NCBI GenBank assembly: GCA_945957395.1
Contig: CAMFKE010000008.1
Coordinates: forward strand, 1 to 64,000
Direction of reading: 5' to 3'
Length of the DNA stretch: 64,000 bases
Origin: an uncultured Opitutia bacterium
GTDB taxonomy: Bacteria > Verrucomicrobiota > Verrucomicrobiia > Opitutales > UBA953
The notes under the pieces were generated by a model that searched no databases, had not been told where the DNA came from, and saw only the letters and a program-made list of their open reading frames with translations. Positions within the stretch are counted from its first letter, which is position 1, and every line of letters begins with the position of its first letter. Of this stretch, positions 1 to 9,192 are shown one piece after another. A program made the translations under genes and the position numbers.

Positions 1-56
1 GTGGAAGGTGGAAGGTGGAAGGTGGAAGGTGGAAGGTGGAAGGTGGAAGGTGGGGA
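1..56. repeat. Heptanucleotide tandem repeat (GTGGAAG)
   Basis: Seven perfect head-to-tail copies of GTGGAAG occupy positions 1-49 and a decayed eighth runs to 56. The array touches the window edge, so its true length is unknown. It lies just downstream of the fbaB terminator. The 7-bp unit length recurs at many other intergenic sites in this window with different words. Confidence 0.95.
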
Positions 57-58
57 TG

Positions 59-97
59 AAAAAACCGCCGGCCCCGAGGGGCGCGGCGGTTTTTTTG
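59..97 (-). terminator. Rho-independent terminator after fbaB
   Basis: A GC-rich inverted repeat (AACCGCCG / CGGCGGTT) with a short GC loop is flanked by A and T runs. It lies 27 bases past the fbaB stop codon. The symmetric A/T flanks could let it work in both directions. Confidence 0.85.
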
Positions 98-123
98 TGG
101 AGCGAAGGGAATCGCCGTCGCCG

Positions 124-1194
<1,071 letters not shown>

Positions 1195-1272
1195 GGTGGG
1201 TTTGGAGAAAAGGGGGATGTCGCGCCGAGAAGGTGTCGGATGGGGCCTGGCCTATCGGGAGCGGCGGTTTCC

Positions 1273-1300
1273 CGTTTAGGGTAGGCCCCTTTCGAATCAA
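1273..1300 (-). promoter_or_regulatory. fbaB: Possible fbaB promoter
   Basis: On the minus strand TTGATT (1295-1300) and TAAACG (1273-1278) are separated by 16 bases, about 80 bases upstream of the fbaB start. The fit to a sigma-70 promoter is only moderate and sigma preferences of this lineage are unknown to me. Confidence 0.25.
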
Positions 1301-1383
1301 CGGTTAAATTCCGCAGGACCCGGGGTGTGAAGAGCGGGGCGTGTGGCCCATAAGGAAAACTCCAAGGGGAGGGGCGGGGCGCG

Positions 1384-1439
1384 AAGGGGGAAGGTATGAG
1401 GTGGGAGGTGAGAGGTGGGAGGTACGAGAGGCGGGATGG
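1384..1439. repeat. Degenerate heptanucleotide array (consensus GAGGTGG)
   Basis: Eight consecutive 7-bp units in one phase, consensus GAGGTGG with one to three mismatches per unit, lie between the rrf2-type gene and the fbaB promoter region. It looks like an aged version of the array at position 1. No inverted arm is seen. Confidence 0.8.
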
Positions 1440-1457
1440 CCCGGGCGGAAAGGGGGA

Positions 1458-1913
1458 TCAGGGGGCGTCGGTGGCGGGCGGGGTGGGCAGGGGCGGGGCG
1501 AGCCAGCCGGGGACGGGCATGGAGCGGGTGGCGAGCTCGACGACGCGGGCTTCCTTGAAAGAGGCTTCGAGGGTGGCGAAGGATTCGTCGAGGGCGGCGT
1601 GAAGGGGGCAGAGCTGGTCGGCGTGCTCGGGCAGGCCGAGGGGGCAGGCGCGGATGCGGCAGAGGGGGTCGACGGCCTGGACCACGGAGTACACGGTGGC
1701 TTCGCGACCGGCGGGGGTGAGCAGGCAGCCGCCGCGCTTGCCGCGCAGGGCGCTCACGAGGCCGGCGGCGGTGAGTTGAAGGAGGATTTTGGAAAGGTAG
1801 GGGCGGGGCACCTGGGTGCCGGCGGCGAGGGTGTCGGCGGACACGGCTTCGCCGGAGCGGGCGAGGTAGACCATGGCGCGCAAGGCGTATTCGGCGGTTT
1901 TGGAGAAGGCCAT
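1458..1913 (-). CDS. Rrf2 family transcriptional regulator
   Basis: A 151-residue winged-helix regulator. The start MAFSKTAEYALRAMVYLA is the canonical Rrf2 N-terminus and fixes the start codon at 1913. The recognition helix region (PRPYLSKILLQL) and wing (ALRGKRGG) follow. Three cysteines at about 85, 90 and 102 (CRIRAC...C) sit where Fe-S-binding Rrf2 proteins such as IscR and NsrR carry their cluster ligands, so redox or Fe-S sensing is plausible; the spacing is not identical to either. The C-terminus is Pro-rich. It is divergent from scpB across 165 bases. Target genes are not evident. Confidence 0.85.
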   Translation of the reverse strand: MAFSKTAEYALRAMVYLARSGEAVSADTLAAGTQVPRPYLSKILLQLTAAGLVSALRGKRGGCLLTPAGREATVYSVVQAVDPLCRIRACPLGLPEHADQLCPLHAALDESFATLEASFKEARVVELATRSMPVPGWLAPPLPTPPATDAP

Positions 1914-2078
1914 CGGCGGGGTGTGTGCGCGCAAAAGGAGGATTCGCAAGGCGGTGAGCGAGGGGGCGGTGCGCAAAAAGCTTAACCGGACGGCGGCGAG
2001 GGGGCCACTTTTGCCTTTTGTGCGGCGGCGTTTGCGCTTTGCCTTCGCCGGCGCGCCCCGCCTGCTCCCCCCACTCTC

Positions 2079-2906
2079 ATGGAATTCAGCCTCAAGAAGG
2101 TACTTAAAACGCTGCTGCTCTCGACCGCCGAGCCGGTGTCGATTCGGGACATCCAGGCGGTGATCTCGCGTTATCATGAGCAACGCGAAAAGGAGGCGGC
2201 GCGCGAGGCGGCCGCGGCGGGGGAGGCGACGGCGGTGCCGGTGTCGCCGGCGGACGAGTTGCCGCTGAACGACCCGGACCGGCAGCGGGTGATCCGCGAC
2301 ATCATCGACCAGGTGCCCACGCTGCTGACGGCCACGCAGATTCGCGAGGCGGTCGAGGCGCTCAACGGCGAGATGGCGGAGGCGGGCGAGGTGACGCGCA
2401 TCCTGCAGGGCCCGGAGGGGTTCCGTCTGGTCATCGCGCCGGGGTATGCCGAGTGGGTGCGCCTGCTGCGCAACGAGCCCAAGCCGCGGAGGTTGTCGCA
2501 GTCGCAGTTGGAGACGCTGGCGGTGGTGGCGTATCGACAGCCGGTGACGAGGGCGGAGCTGGAGGCGTTGCGCGGGGTGTCGGCGGACAGCGCGCTGGCG
2601 CACCTGCAGGACATCGAGCTGGTGATGGTCGCGGGGCGAGCGGACCTTCCGGGGCGTCCCATCCAGTACGGCACGACGGCGAAGTTTTTGGATTTTTGCG
2701 GGGTGAAAACGGTGTCGGAGCTGCCGGCCTCGGATGTGCTGACGCCGGCGCAGATCAGCGAGTGGATCGCGCGCGCCACGAACCCGGCGGCGAAGGTGAC
2801 GGACGCCGCGATGGGGCTGCCCGCGGAGGACGCCCCGCCGGCGAGGGCGGCGAGCGAGCAGCTCGAGCTGGGCGAGATGGGCGAGGACAAGGGCGCCGAG
2901 GCCTGA
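2079..2906 (+). CDS. scpB: Segregation and condensation protein B
   Basis: A 275-residue kleisin-associated subunit of the SMC-ScpAB condensin. Two winged-helix domains are recognisable: the N-terminal one (EFSLKKVLKTLLLSTAEPVS) and the second (SQLETLAVVAYRQPVTRAELEALRGV), followed by the typical GRPIQYGTTAKFLDFCGV segment. An insertion rich in Ala and Glu near residues 35-60 and an acidic Ala-rich tail make it longer than most ScpB proteins (about 180-200 residues). The expected partner scpA is not adjacent. The start follows a CT-rich leader without a ribosome-binding motif. Confidence 0.93.
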   Translation: MEFSLKKVLKTLLLSTAEPVSIRDIQAVISRYHEQREKEAAREAAAAGEATAVPVSPADELPLNDPDRQRVIRDIIDQVPTLLTATQIREAVEALNGEMAEAGEVTRILQGPEGFRLVIAPGYAEWVRLLRNEPKPRRLSQSQLETLAVVAYRQPVTRAELEALRGVSADSALAHLQDIELVMVAGRADLPGRPIQYGTTAKFLDFCGVKTVSELPASDVLTPAQISEWIARATNPAAKVTDAAMGLPAEDAPPARAASEQLELGEMGEDKGAEA

Positions 2907-2965
2907 GCGCGAAGGCGCGCGCGGGGGGCGTTTCCGGGCCGCGCGCACCCGGCTTTCGCGGGCTG

Positions 2966-2994
2966 AGCCGGCCGGGCGCCATCGGCCCTTTTTC
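2966..2994 (+). terminator. Possible terminator after scpB
   Basis: GGCCG (2970-2974) pairs with CGGCC (2983-2987) over an 8-base loop and is followed by C and five T. The stem is short, so this is tentative. Confidence 0.35.
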
Positions 2995-3100
2995 ATCGTC
3001 CATCGGGCCGGTTCGGGGCGCCTTCCGGGTCGCGGGCTTTTTCCATGGCCAAGCGCCGAAAAATCGCCGGTAAGGCATGCGACCCGCCCCACTTTTTTTC

Positions 3101-4171
3101 ATGCCCCTCGACAAACTTCGCACGGAAATCGACCGCATCGACCGCGAACTGCTCCGGCTGCTGGCCGAGCGTCAGCGCATCGCCGCCGCCATCGGCGAGA
3201 GCAAGCGCGGCGCGGGACGCGCCATCTATGCGCCCGACCGCGAGGAGGCGGTGTTGCGCAAGCTGGAGGAAATCGCGCCCGGCGAGCTGAAGCCGTCGGC
3301 GGTGCGCGGCATTTTCCGCGAAATCATATCGGCGTCCGTGGGCCTGCAGCTGGACAGGCCCGTGGCCTACCTTGGGCCGGAGGGCACCTTCACGCACCAG
3401 GCGTCGCTGAAGAATTTCGGTCACGGCGTGCCGCTCAAGCCGCTGCGCACGATCGACGAGGTGTTCGCCTCCGTGGAGCGCGGCGAGTTCGACTACGGCG
3501 TGGTGCCGGTGGAGAACGCCAACGAGGGCTCGGTGGTGCGCACGCTCGACCTGCTGGCCGAGTCGGAGCTCAAAATCGTGGCCCAGATCTACCTGCCCAT
3601 CGAGCAGTGCCTCGTCGGGCACGGTCCGCTGGACAAGGTGCGGCGCGTGCTGTCCAAGGACATCGCGCTGGAACAGTGCCGCGGGTGGCTGTCGCGCCAT
3701 GTGCCGCAGGCGACGCTGGAGGCGGTGGACAGCACGGCCGCCGGCGTGCGCGTGGCGGCGGCGGATTCGACCGTGGCGGCGGTGGCCTCGTCGGTGGCGG
3801 CGGAGATGGAGCATGTGCCGGTGCTGGCGCAGGGCATCCAGGACCGCCGGGACAATGTCACGCGCTTCCTGGTGATAGCGCGCAAGGCGAACCCGCCCGG
3901 AAGCGGGTGCGAAGACAAGACGAGCGTGGTGCTTTCGCTGAGGCACAAGCCCGGGGCGCTGCAGCACGCGCTGGAGCCGTTCGCGCGCCGAGGCATCAAC
4001 CTGACGCGCGTCGAGTCGCGCCCGGCGCGAAGCCGGGTGTGGGAGTATCTTTTCTTCATCGACTTCATCGGCCACTGGGAGTCGCCCGAGGTGCGGGCGG
4101 CGTTCGCGGACCTGGAGCCCGCGTGCGAGCGGGTGAAGTGGCTGGGGAGCTACCCGAACCTCGGCCAGTAG
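3101..4171 (+). CDS. pheA: Bifunctional chorismate mutase / prephenate dehydratase
   Basis: A 356-residue enzyme converting chorismate to prephenate and then phenylpyruvate. The AroQ chorismate mutase domain is residues 1-90 (LDKLRTEIDRIDRELLRLLAER). The dehydratase domain starts at VAYLGPEGTFTHQA and holds the catalytic TRF triad in DNVTRFLVI near residue 260. A C-terminal ACT domain (KPGALQHAL, then ESRPARS) is the phenylalanine-binding feedback site, so allosteric inhibition by Phe is likely. I prefer the ATG at 3101 over the in-frame one at 3077 because MPLDKLRTEID begins the conserved helix. Single-gene unit. Confidence 0.94.
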   Translation: MPLDKLRTEIDRIDRELLRLLAERQRIAAAIGESKRGAGRAIYAPDREEAVLRKLEEIAPGELKPSAVRGIFREIISASVGLQLDRPVAYLGPEGTFTHQASLKNFGHGVPLKPLRTIDEVFASVERGEFDYGVVPVENANEGSVVRTLDLLAESELKIVAQIYLPIEQCLVGHGPLDKVRRVLSKDIALEQCRGWLSRHVPQATLEAVDSTAAGVRVAAADSTVAAVASSVAAEMEHVPVLAQGIQDRRDNVTRFLVIARKANPPGSGCEDKTSVVLSLRHKPGALQHALEPFARRGINLTRVESRPARSRVWEYLFFIDFIGHWESPEVRAAFADLEPACERVKWLGSYPNLGQ

Positions 4172-4179
4172 GCCAAGGC

Positions 4180-4263
4180 GTTTCAAGTTTCAGGATTTCA
4201 GTTTTCAGCGAACGCAGGCTTCCGCTGACCGCGCATGAAACCTCAAACTTGAAACCGAAAACA
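4180..4263. repeat. Inverted heptad element (GTTTCAA / TGAAACC)
   Basis: The left arm (4180-4207) has four 7-bp units with consensus GTTTCAR. The right arm (4236-4263) has four units with consensus TGAAACC, the reverse complement of the left word. A 28-base unique centre separates them. The element fills the gap between pheA and the MCE gene and ends 11 bases before the MCE start codon, so it must lie in that gene's leader. The same word family recurs at 8115-8191. Confidence 0.88.
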
Positions 4264-4274
4264 TCACTCGTCCC

Positions 4275-5324
4275 ATGCCCCGCGCCGCCATCGCCGCCGT
4301 AAGAAGACGCGACCCCGTCGCGCGCACGGGTCTGGCGATCTGCCTGGGTCTGGCGGTCCTGGTGGGCGCCGCCGGGTGGCTGTGGTGGCGGGCGACGAAC
4401 GAGCCGCGCGTGCACCTGACGCTGTTTTTCCCGACCACCGTGCACGGGGTGGATGTGGGCTCGCCGGTGAAGATCCAGGGCATCCCCGTGGGGCACATCG
4501 AGTCCATGGGCGTGAGGCTTCCGACCGAGGGAGACGAGGCGTCGTACGCGGAGGTGAAGGTGGTGCTCGACGGCGACCTGATAGCGACGAAGGGCCTGCC
4601 GCGCCGGCTTGACGCGCGAAGGAACCTGCGGGCCGAGATCGAGCGCGGGCTGAGGGCGCGACTGCGGCTGATAAGCCCGATGCACGGCACGCTGTATGTG
4701 GAGCTTACTTACGAGCCCGAGGCCGCGCCGCGTTTCGTGGCCCGGCCCGACGAGGCGCTCGCGGAGGTGCCCACGCTGCCCGACCCGCTGACGCGCGGGC
4801 TTCTGGCGGCCGGCCATCGCTTCGTGGAGCTGGAGAAACTGGATTTCGCCGCCATGGAGGCGGAGCTGCTGGAGCGGCTCGACCGGCTGGCCGCGGACAT
4901 CGATCCGGAGTCCATCGGCGCTGCCAACGACGCGGTGGAGCGCAAGCTCGACGCGGTGAAGGCGGCGATGGACGACCCCGCCCTGCGTGCGAAGCTCGCG
5001 GCGGTGAACGCCGACCTGGCCGCGGTGCGCAAGGCCATGGCGGAGGTGGACGGCAAGACCGGACGCGGCGTGCCCGAGCTGCTGGCCGCGGCCGCCAGGC
5101 TGCGGGGCGACCTGGCCGCGGCCGCCGAGCAGGCCGAGAGCCTCGGGCGGGCGGTCGACCCGAGGGCGGCCGCGCTTGCGCCCGTATACGCAAGGTTGAT
5201 ACGCGTGCGCGACGACGCCGCGCGCGTGGCCGGGCTGTGCGAACTGCTGTCGCGCGCCAACGGTCTGGCCTCGATACTTTTGAAGGCCTCCGCGGAGCCC
5301 CAGCCGGACGGCGATTCCGAATAG
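4275..5324 (+). CDS. MCE/MlaD domain-containing membrane-anchored protein
   Basis: A 349-residue protein with an N-terminal membrane anchor (about residues 18-36, LAICLGLAVLVGAAGWLWW) and one MCE domain (about 45-145, with VHGVDVGSPVKIQGIPVGHIESM). A long Ala/Glu-rich helical or coiled-coil C-terminus follows (about 170-330). MCE proteins such as MlaD and PqiB bind lipids between inner and outer membranes. A periplasmic lipid-trafficking role follows from the family. No MlaE permease or MlaF ATPase is adjacent, so the transport partners must lie elsewhere. Confidence 0.8.
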   Translation: MPRAAIAAVRRRDPVARTGLAICLGLAVLVGAAGWLWWRATNEPRVHLTLFFPTTVHGVDVGSPVKIQGIPVGHIESMGVRLPTEGDEASYAEVKVVLDGDLIATKGLPRRLDARRNLRAEIERGLRARLRLISPMHGTLYVELTYEPEAAPRFVARPDEALAEVPTLPDPLTRGLLAAGHRFVELEKLDFAAMEAELLERLDRLAADIDPESIGAANDAVERKLDAVKAAMDDPALRAKLAAVNADLAAVRKAMAEVDGKTGRGVPELLAAAARLRGDLAAAAEQAESLGRAVDPRAAALAPVYARLIRVRDDAARVAGLCELLSRANGLASILLKASAEPQPDGDSE

Positions 5325-5428
5325 CGGAGCGGGGCGCCGGGTTCGTTCGGCGATGGTCAAACACGAGCGGTCAGGGGCGGCGCGATTGACTCCGGCGCGG
5401 GCGCGCGCTCAGGTGTGCGCCTCATCTT

Positions 5429-6061
5429 ATGCGAAACATCACCACCGCACTTCTCATCGCCATCGCCACCGTCGGCTTCACCGGCTGCAGCTCCATCCAG
5501 GGCCATTCGGAAAGCGCCTACACCTCGGCGGCCGAAACCTCCGCCAATTACGACACGCTCTCGCGCACCATCGACAACGCCAAGGCGCGCCTGCAGTCGA
5601 TCCGCAAGGCCCCCGGCGGCCCCGAGGTGTTCCTCAAGAACATCGACGAGATCGACAAGACGCTGGGCGAAGCCGGCGACGCGCTGAAGGACTCGCGCGA
5701 ATCGCTCATCAGCAGCGGCTCCGAGCACACGCGCCTGCTGGACGCGGAGGCCGACAAGTTCGCCGACGAGGAGTTGGTGAAGGGCATCCGGGCCAACGCG
5801 CAGGAGCTGCGCGAAGGCTACGCCGCCTACGAGCAGGAATCCGGCTCGACGAGCGAATCCATCGACCTGGCCCGCAAGTATTTCGAGGACATTCGCCGCC
5901 TGCTGGAGCTCAGCCGCACGCCCAAGAGCGTGGAAAGCTGCCTGGGCACCGTGGTGAAGATCGAGGACGCGCTGAGCGCGGCCAAGGCCAAGATCCCCGC
6001 CGCCAAGGCGTCGCTGGAAAAGCTGCGCAAGAGCATGCCCAAGCCCGCGACCGTCTCGTAA
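5429..6061 (+). CDS. Predicted lipoprotein, helical, function unknown
   Basis: A 210-residue protein with a lipoprotein signal peptide (MRNITTALLIAIATVGFTGC; Cys20 is the lipidation site). The rest is charged and alpha-helical with long runs compatible with coiled coil. I do not recognise the family. It follows the MCE gene by about 105 bases on the same strand and precedes two SPFH genes; a strong terminator at 6080-6114 makes it the end of its transcript. A periplasmic or outer-membrane location is inferred from the lipobox only. Confidence 0.8.
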   Translation: MRNITTALLIAIATVGFTGCSSIQGHSESAYTSAAETSANYDTLSRTIDNAKARLQSIRKAPGGPEVFLKNIDEIDKTLGEAGDALKDSRESLISSGSEHTRLLDAEADKFADEELVKGIRANAQELREGYAAYEQESGSTSESIDLARKYFEDIRRLLELSRTPKSVESCLGTVVKIEDALSAAKAKIPAAKASLEKLRKSMPKPATVS

Positions 6062-6079
6062 TCGAGCGTAAGCCGAAAG

Positions 6080-6114
6080 AACCCCGACGAAGCCGTTTCG
6101 CCGGGGTTTTTTTT
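6080..6114 (+). terminator. Rho-independent terminator after the lipoprotein gene
   Basis: AACCCCG and CGGGGTT form a stem around a short loop with a nested CG-rich pairing, followed by eight T. Confidence 0.85.
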
Positions 6115-6167
6115 ATCGGTGCGGTCGCGCACCAAAGCCTCCGAAAGAACACCAACCCCCACCTCTC

Positions 6168-7115
6168 ATGATTGAATTTTTCGCCGGGCTGGCGCTGTAC
6201 GCGTTCGTGCGCTGCCTGCTCACCGGTTTCTACTCCGTCGGCCCCAACGAGCGCGCCGTGGTGACCACGCTGGGACGGGCCGACCGGCTCTCGTCCGGGC
6301 TGGACCCGTCGCTGGCGCAGACGCTCACCAGCGAGGAGCGAGCGCGCTACGACTACCCGTGCATACGCGTGGTGCCGCCGGGCGGTCCGTATTGGAAGTG
6401 GCCGTGGCAGAAGGTGCGCAAGGTGGACATGGCGGTGCAGCTCGCCGAGCTGACCTGGGACCCGACGAAAGATCAGACGACGGTGGAGGCGGTGACCAAG
6501 GACAACCTGACCATCGGGGTGAACGGGCAGCTGCGCTGGCGCGTGTGCGAGCGCAACCTGTACGCGGCGCTGTTCGCGGTGGAGCGTCCGCTGGAGCACA
6601 TGATGGGCTACTTCATCTCCATCCTGCGCGAGCGCATCGCGGGCTTCAGCGACCCGAAGGGCGCGGAGGGGGCCAACGAGTCGCCGGGCGTGCCCGACGG
6701 CGTGTCGATCAACGACCTGCGCAAGAACCTGCCCGAGCTCAACCGGTACATGCTGGAGCAGTGCAGGGACGCCGCGGCGCGATACGGCATCGAGCTGGAC
6801 GCGGCGCTCATCCAGCAGATCGATCCGCCGGCGAAGGTGGACGAGGCGTTGGCGGCGATCAGCACGGCGAACAACCAGGTGGCGGCCGACATCTCGGGGG
6901 CCAGGGCGCTGGCCGACCAGGAGATAACGCGTGCGGAGCGCGTGGTGGAGATCACGCGCAACGACGTGGAGGCCGAGGTGGCGCCGCTGCGCGAGATGGC
7001 GGGCACCTTCCGCGCGCTGAAGGCGGCGGGCGGGCCGGAGGCCGTGGTGCAGTACCTGCGCAACGCGCGGCTGAAGGTCGTGGCGAACGCGCGCACGGCG
7101 TTCGTACGGTCGTGA
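6168..7115 (+). CDS. SPFH/Band 7 (prohibitin-like) membrane protein
   Basis: A 315-residue protein with an N-terminal membrane segment (IEFFAGLALYAFVRCLL) followed directly by the SPFH core (YSVGPNERAVVTTLGRAD, then VEAVTKDNLTIGVNGQLRWRVCERN). A helical tail at 225-290 (NNQVAADISGARALADQEITRAERVVEI) is typical of the oligomerising stomatin/HflK region. SPFH proteins form ring assemblies that scaffold membrane domains and often control FtsH-type proteases; no protease gene is adjacent here. It is co-directional with a second SPFH gene 44 bases downstream, suggesting a hetero-oligomeric pair like HflK/HflC. Confidence 0.85.
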   Translation: MIEFFAGLALYAFVRCLLTGFYSVGPNERAVVTTLGRADRLSSGLDPSLAQTLTSEERARYDYPCIRVVPPGGPYWKWPWQKVRKVDMAVQLAELTWDPTKDQTTVEAVTKDNLTIGVNGQLRWRVCERNLYAALFAVERPLEHMMGYFISILRERIAGFSDPKGAEGANESPGVPDGVSINDLRKNLPELNRYMLEQCRDAAARYGIELDAALIQQIDPPAKVDEALAAISTANNQVAADISGARALADQEITRAERVVEITRNDVEAEVAPLREMAGTFRALKAAGGPEAVVQYLRNARLKVVANARTAFVRS

Positions 7116-7159
7116 AAACACGGATACGCTAAACCCTCGAATTTTAGGAAAACAAAGTC

Positions 7160-8047
7160 ATGGAAATCCTTCTTTTTGTCGCCGGAGTGGCGGCGGTTCC
7201 CGCGATGCTGGCGCTGGCGCGGGCCTTGTTCCTGTACACGGTGGTGCACGAGTGCCGGACGCATGTGTACACCTTCTTCGGCAAGGTGGTGGGCGTCATC
7301 GACGAGCCCGGGCTGCACGTGCTGCCGCTGAGGTTCGGCCCGAAGGCGCTGCTTTTCCGGCTGTTCGGCCGGGAGTATGTGGTGTCCACGGCGCTGCGGC
7401 AGTACTACCTGCGCGACCAGATGGTGAACTCGTCGGAGGGCACGCCGATGGGCATCGGCGTGTGGTATGAGACGCGAGTGGCCGACCCGGTCGCCTACCT
7501 GTTCGCCAACAGCGACCCGGCGGGCTCCATGCGGGCGAACGTGGCCAACGCCACGGTGTCCACGCTGTCCAATCTGGAACTGGAGGAGATGCTGGAGGAC
7601 CGCCACCGGCTGAGCCGCAGCGTGCGCGAGAGGCTCTCGGGCGTGGCGAGCGAGTGGGGCTTCGAGCTCGGCTCCATCTACATCCGCAAGGTGGCGTTCA
7701 CGGACAGGGGCATGATCGGGGAGATCACCGGCAAGGTGGTGAACCGTCTGCGGCAGGTGACGGCGGCCATCCGGCAGAACGGCGAGAACCGGGTGAACCT
7801 CATCCGCTCGGAAGCCGGCAAGCTGGCGTCGGAGCAGCTGGCTCTGGCGCGCGCCCTGAGGCCGCGCATCGTGGGCGAGACGCTTTCCGGTATCCGACGC
7901 GAGGATACGCAGGTGGCCGACGCCCTGGCCGAGGTGCTGGAGATCGAGGCTCTGGCGACGTCGGGTGCGGCGGTGGTGCTGGTGCCCGAGGGCATGGCGG
8001 CGCCCGCGCCCCTGGTGAACATCGCCGCGACCCCGACGGGCAAGTGA
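7160..8047 (+). CDS. Second SPFH/Band 7 family protein
   Basis: A 295-residue protein with an N-terminal hydrophobic segment (ILLFVAGVAAVPAMLALARALFL) and an SPFH domain from about residue 30 (VYTFFGKVVGVIDEPGLHVLPLRFG). The stomatin-like helical region ends near 245 and the tail is Pro/Ala-rich. It differs clearly from its upstream neighbour, so the two are not a recent duplication. Its leader contains AGGAAA, one of the few weak Shine-Dalgarno-like stretches in this window. A terminator 18 bases downstream closes the two-gene unit. Probable partner of the upstream SPFH protein. Confidence 0.85.
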   Translation: MEILLFVAGVAAVPAMLALARALFLYTVVHECRTHVYTFFGKVVGVIDEPGLHVLPLRFGPKALLFRLFGREYVVSTALRQYYLRDQMVNSSEGTPMGIGVWYETRVADPVAYLFANSDPAGSMRANVANATVSTLSNLELEEMLEDRHRLSRSVRERLSGVASEWGFELGSIYIRKVAFTDRGMIGEITGKVVNRLRQVTAAIRQNGENRVNLIRSEAGKLASEQLALARALRPRIVGETLSGIRREDTQVADALAEVLEIEALATSGAAVVLVPEGMAAPAPLVNIAATPTGK

Positions 8048-8064
8048 GCCCGCGCCGGGTGGAC

Positions 8065-8107
8065 AAAAAAGAAACGCCGCCCTGCGAAGGGCGGCGTTTT
8101 CTTTTTT
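8065..8107 (+). terminator. Rho-independent terminator after the SPFH pair
   Basis: GAAACGCCGCCC pairs with GGGCGGCGTTTTC around a short TGCGAA loop and is followed by a T run. A-rich sequence on the other side would also allow it to serve the converging sucD transcript. Confidence 0.9.
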
Positions 8108-8114
8108 GCGCGGA

Positions 8115-8191
8115 AGTTTCAGGGTTCAGGTTTTCCGTTCCAAGCGAGGTGCCGCGGCACCGCTTGAAACTTGAAACCAGGTACCTGAAAC
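8115..8191. repeat. Inverted heptad element with palindromic centre
   Basis: The left arm (8115-8142) is four 7-bp units of the AGTTTCA/GGGTTCA type. The right arm (8164-8191) has two exact TTGAAAC units, one CAGGTAC and one CTGAAAC. The arms are inverse complements of the same word. The centre (8143-8163) is itself a near-perfect hairpin built on GGTGCCGCGGCACC. The element lies between the SPFH terminator and the 3' end of sucD. Confidence 0.88.
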
Positions 8192-8232
8192 ACCCGGGGC
8201 GGGCGGCACGCGCAAGCGCGCGCCCTACGGGC

Positions 8233-9138
8233 TTACTTGCCCCAGCGGCGGAGCAGGGCGTCGGCCATGTCGGAGGGCGTGGCGGCCACTTCGATGCCGC
8301 ACTCCTTGAAGACGGCGATCTTGGCGGCGGCAGTGTCCTCGGCACCGCCGACGACGGCGCCGGCGTGGCCCATGCGGCGACCCGCGGGGGCGGTGGCGCC
8401 GGCGATGAAGCCGGCGACGGGCTTCTTGCAGTTTTCCTTGATCCAGCGGGCGGCTTCGACTTCGGCGGAACCGCCGATTTCACCGATCATGATGATGGCT
8501 TCGGTCTCGGGGTCCTCGTTGAACATCTTGATGACGTCGAGGTGCGAGGTGCCGTTGACGGGGTCGCCGCCGATGCCCACGCAGGTGGACTGGCCGTAGC
8601 CCTTGGAGGTGAGCTGCCAGACGGCTTCGTAGGTGAGGGTGCCGGAGCGGGAGACCACGCCGACGTTGCCGCGCTTGTGGATGTAGCCGGGAGCGATGCC
8701 GGCGCGGAAGCCGCCCTGCGACTTTTCGCCGCGACCGGGGGTCACGATGCCGGGGCAGTTGGGGCCGATGAGGCGCATGGAGGAGCCCTGCATGGCGCGC
8801 TTGGCCTTGATCATGTCGTTGATCGGGATGCCTTCGGTGATGGCGACGGCCAGGGCGAGCTTGGCGTCGGCGCACTCGATGATGGCGTCGGCGGCGAAGG
8901 GCGGGGGCACGAAGATGGCGGACACGGTGGCGCCGGTCTGCTTGGCGGCGTCGGCGACGGTGTTGAAGATGGGGACCTTCTTGCCGTTGTGCTCGAAGAA
9001 CTGACCGCCCTTGCCGGGGGTCACGCCGGCGACCACCTGGGTGCCGTAGTCGAGCGAGAGTTTGGTGTGACGGCCGCCGAACTCGCCGGTGATGCCCTGG
9101 ACGAGGAGGCGGGTGTTTTCGTTAACGAGAATGGACAT
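8233..9138 (-). CDS. sucD: Succinyl-CoA synthetase, alpha subunit
   Basis: A 301-residue subunit that, with SucC, interconverts succinyl-CoA and succinate with substrate-level NTP formation in the TCA cycle. The CoA-binding N-terminus ([21 protein letters not shown]) and the phosphohistidine loop (GHAGAVVGG near residue 260) are present. [20 protein letters not shown] and [11 protein letters not shown] are standard family segments. Length is normal. It is downstream of sucC with a 53-base gap filled by a heptad tract. Confidence 0.96.
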   Translation of the reverse strand: MSILVNENTRLLVQGITGEFGGRHTKLSLDYGTQVVAGVTPGKGGQFFEHNGKKVPIFNTVADAAKQTGATVSAIFVPPPFAADAIIECADAKLALAVAITEGIPINDMIKAKRAMQGSSMRLIGPNCPGIVTPGRGEKSQGGFRAGIAPGYIHKRGNVGVVSRSGTLTYEAVWQLTSKGYGQSTCVGIGGDPVNGTSHLDVIKMFNEDPETEAIIMIGEIGGSAEVEAARWIKENCKKPVAGFIAGATAPAGRRMGHAGAVVGGAEDTAAAKIAVFKECGIEVAATPSDMADALLRRWGK

Positions 9139-9143
9139 GATGC

Positions 9144-9192
9144 GATCCGAGTTTTCTGTTTTCGGTTTTCAGTGAAGTATCCGTGATCCGAT
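9144..9192. repeat. In-phase heptad tract between sucC and sucD
   Basis: Seven consecutive 7-bp units in one phase: three GTTTTCN units (9151-9171) and ATCCGNN units at both ends (9144-9150 and 9179-9192). The last unit ends on the first base of the sucC stop codon. The tract therefore occupies nearly the whole intercistronic gap of a conserved operon. Confidence 0.85.

Noticed and set aside
1291-1330. tRNA-like TTCGAATC sequence near fbaB
   Set aside because: No acceptor stem or cloverleaf pairing can be built around it; no tRNA gene was found in the window.
1458-3092. A long open frame on the minus strand reading through scpB
   Set aside because: Only its last 151 codons encode a recognisable Rrf2 protein; the rest is the reverse of scpB, with Arg/Pro-rich low-complexity sequence typical of GC-rich antisense frames.
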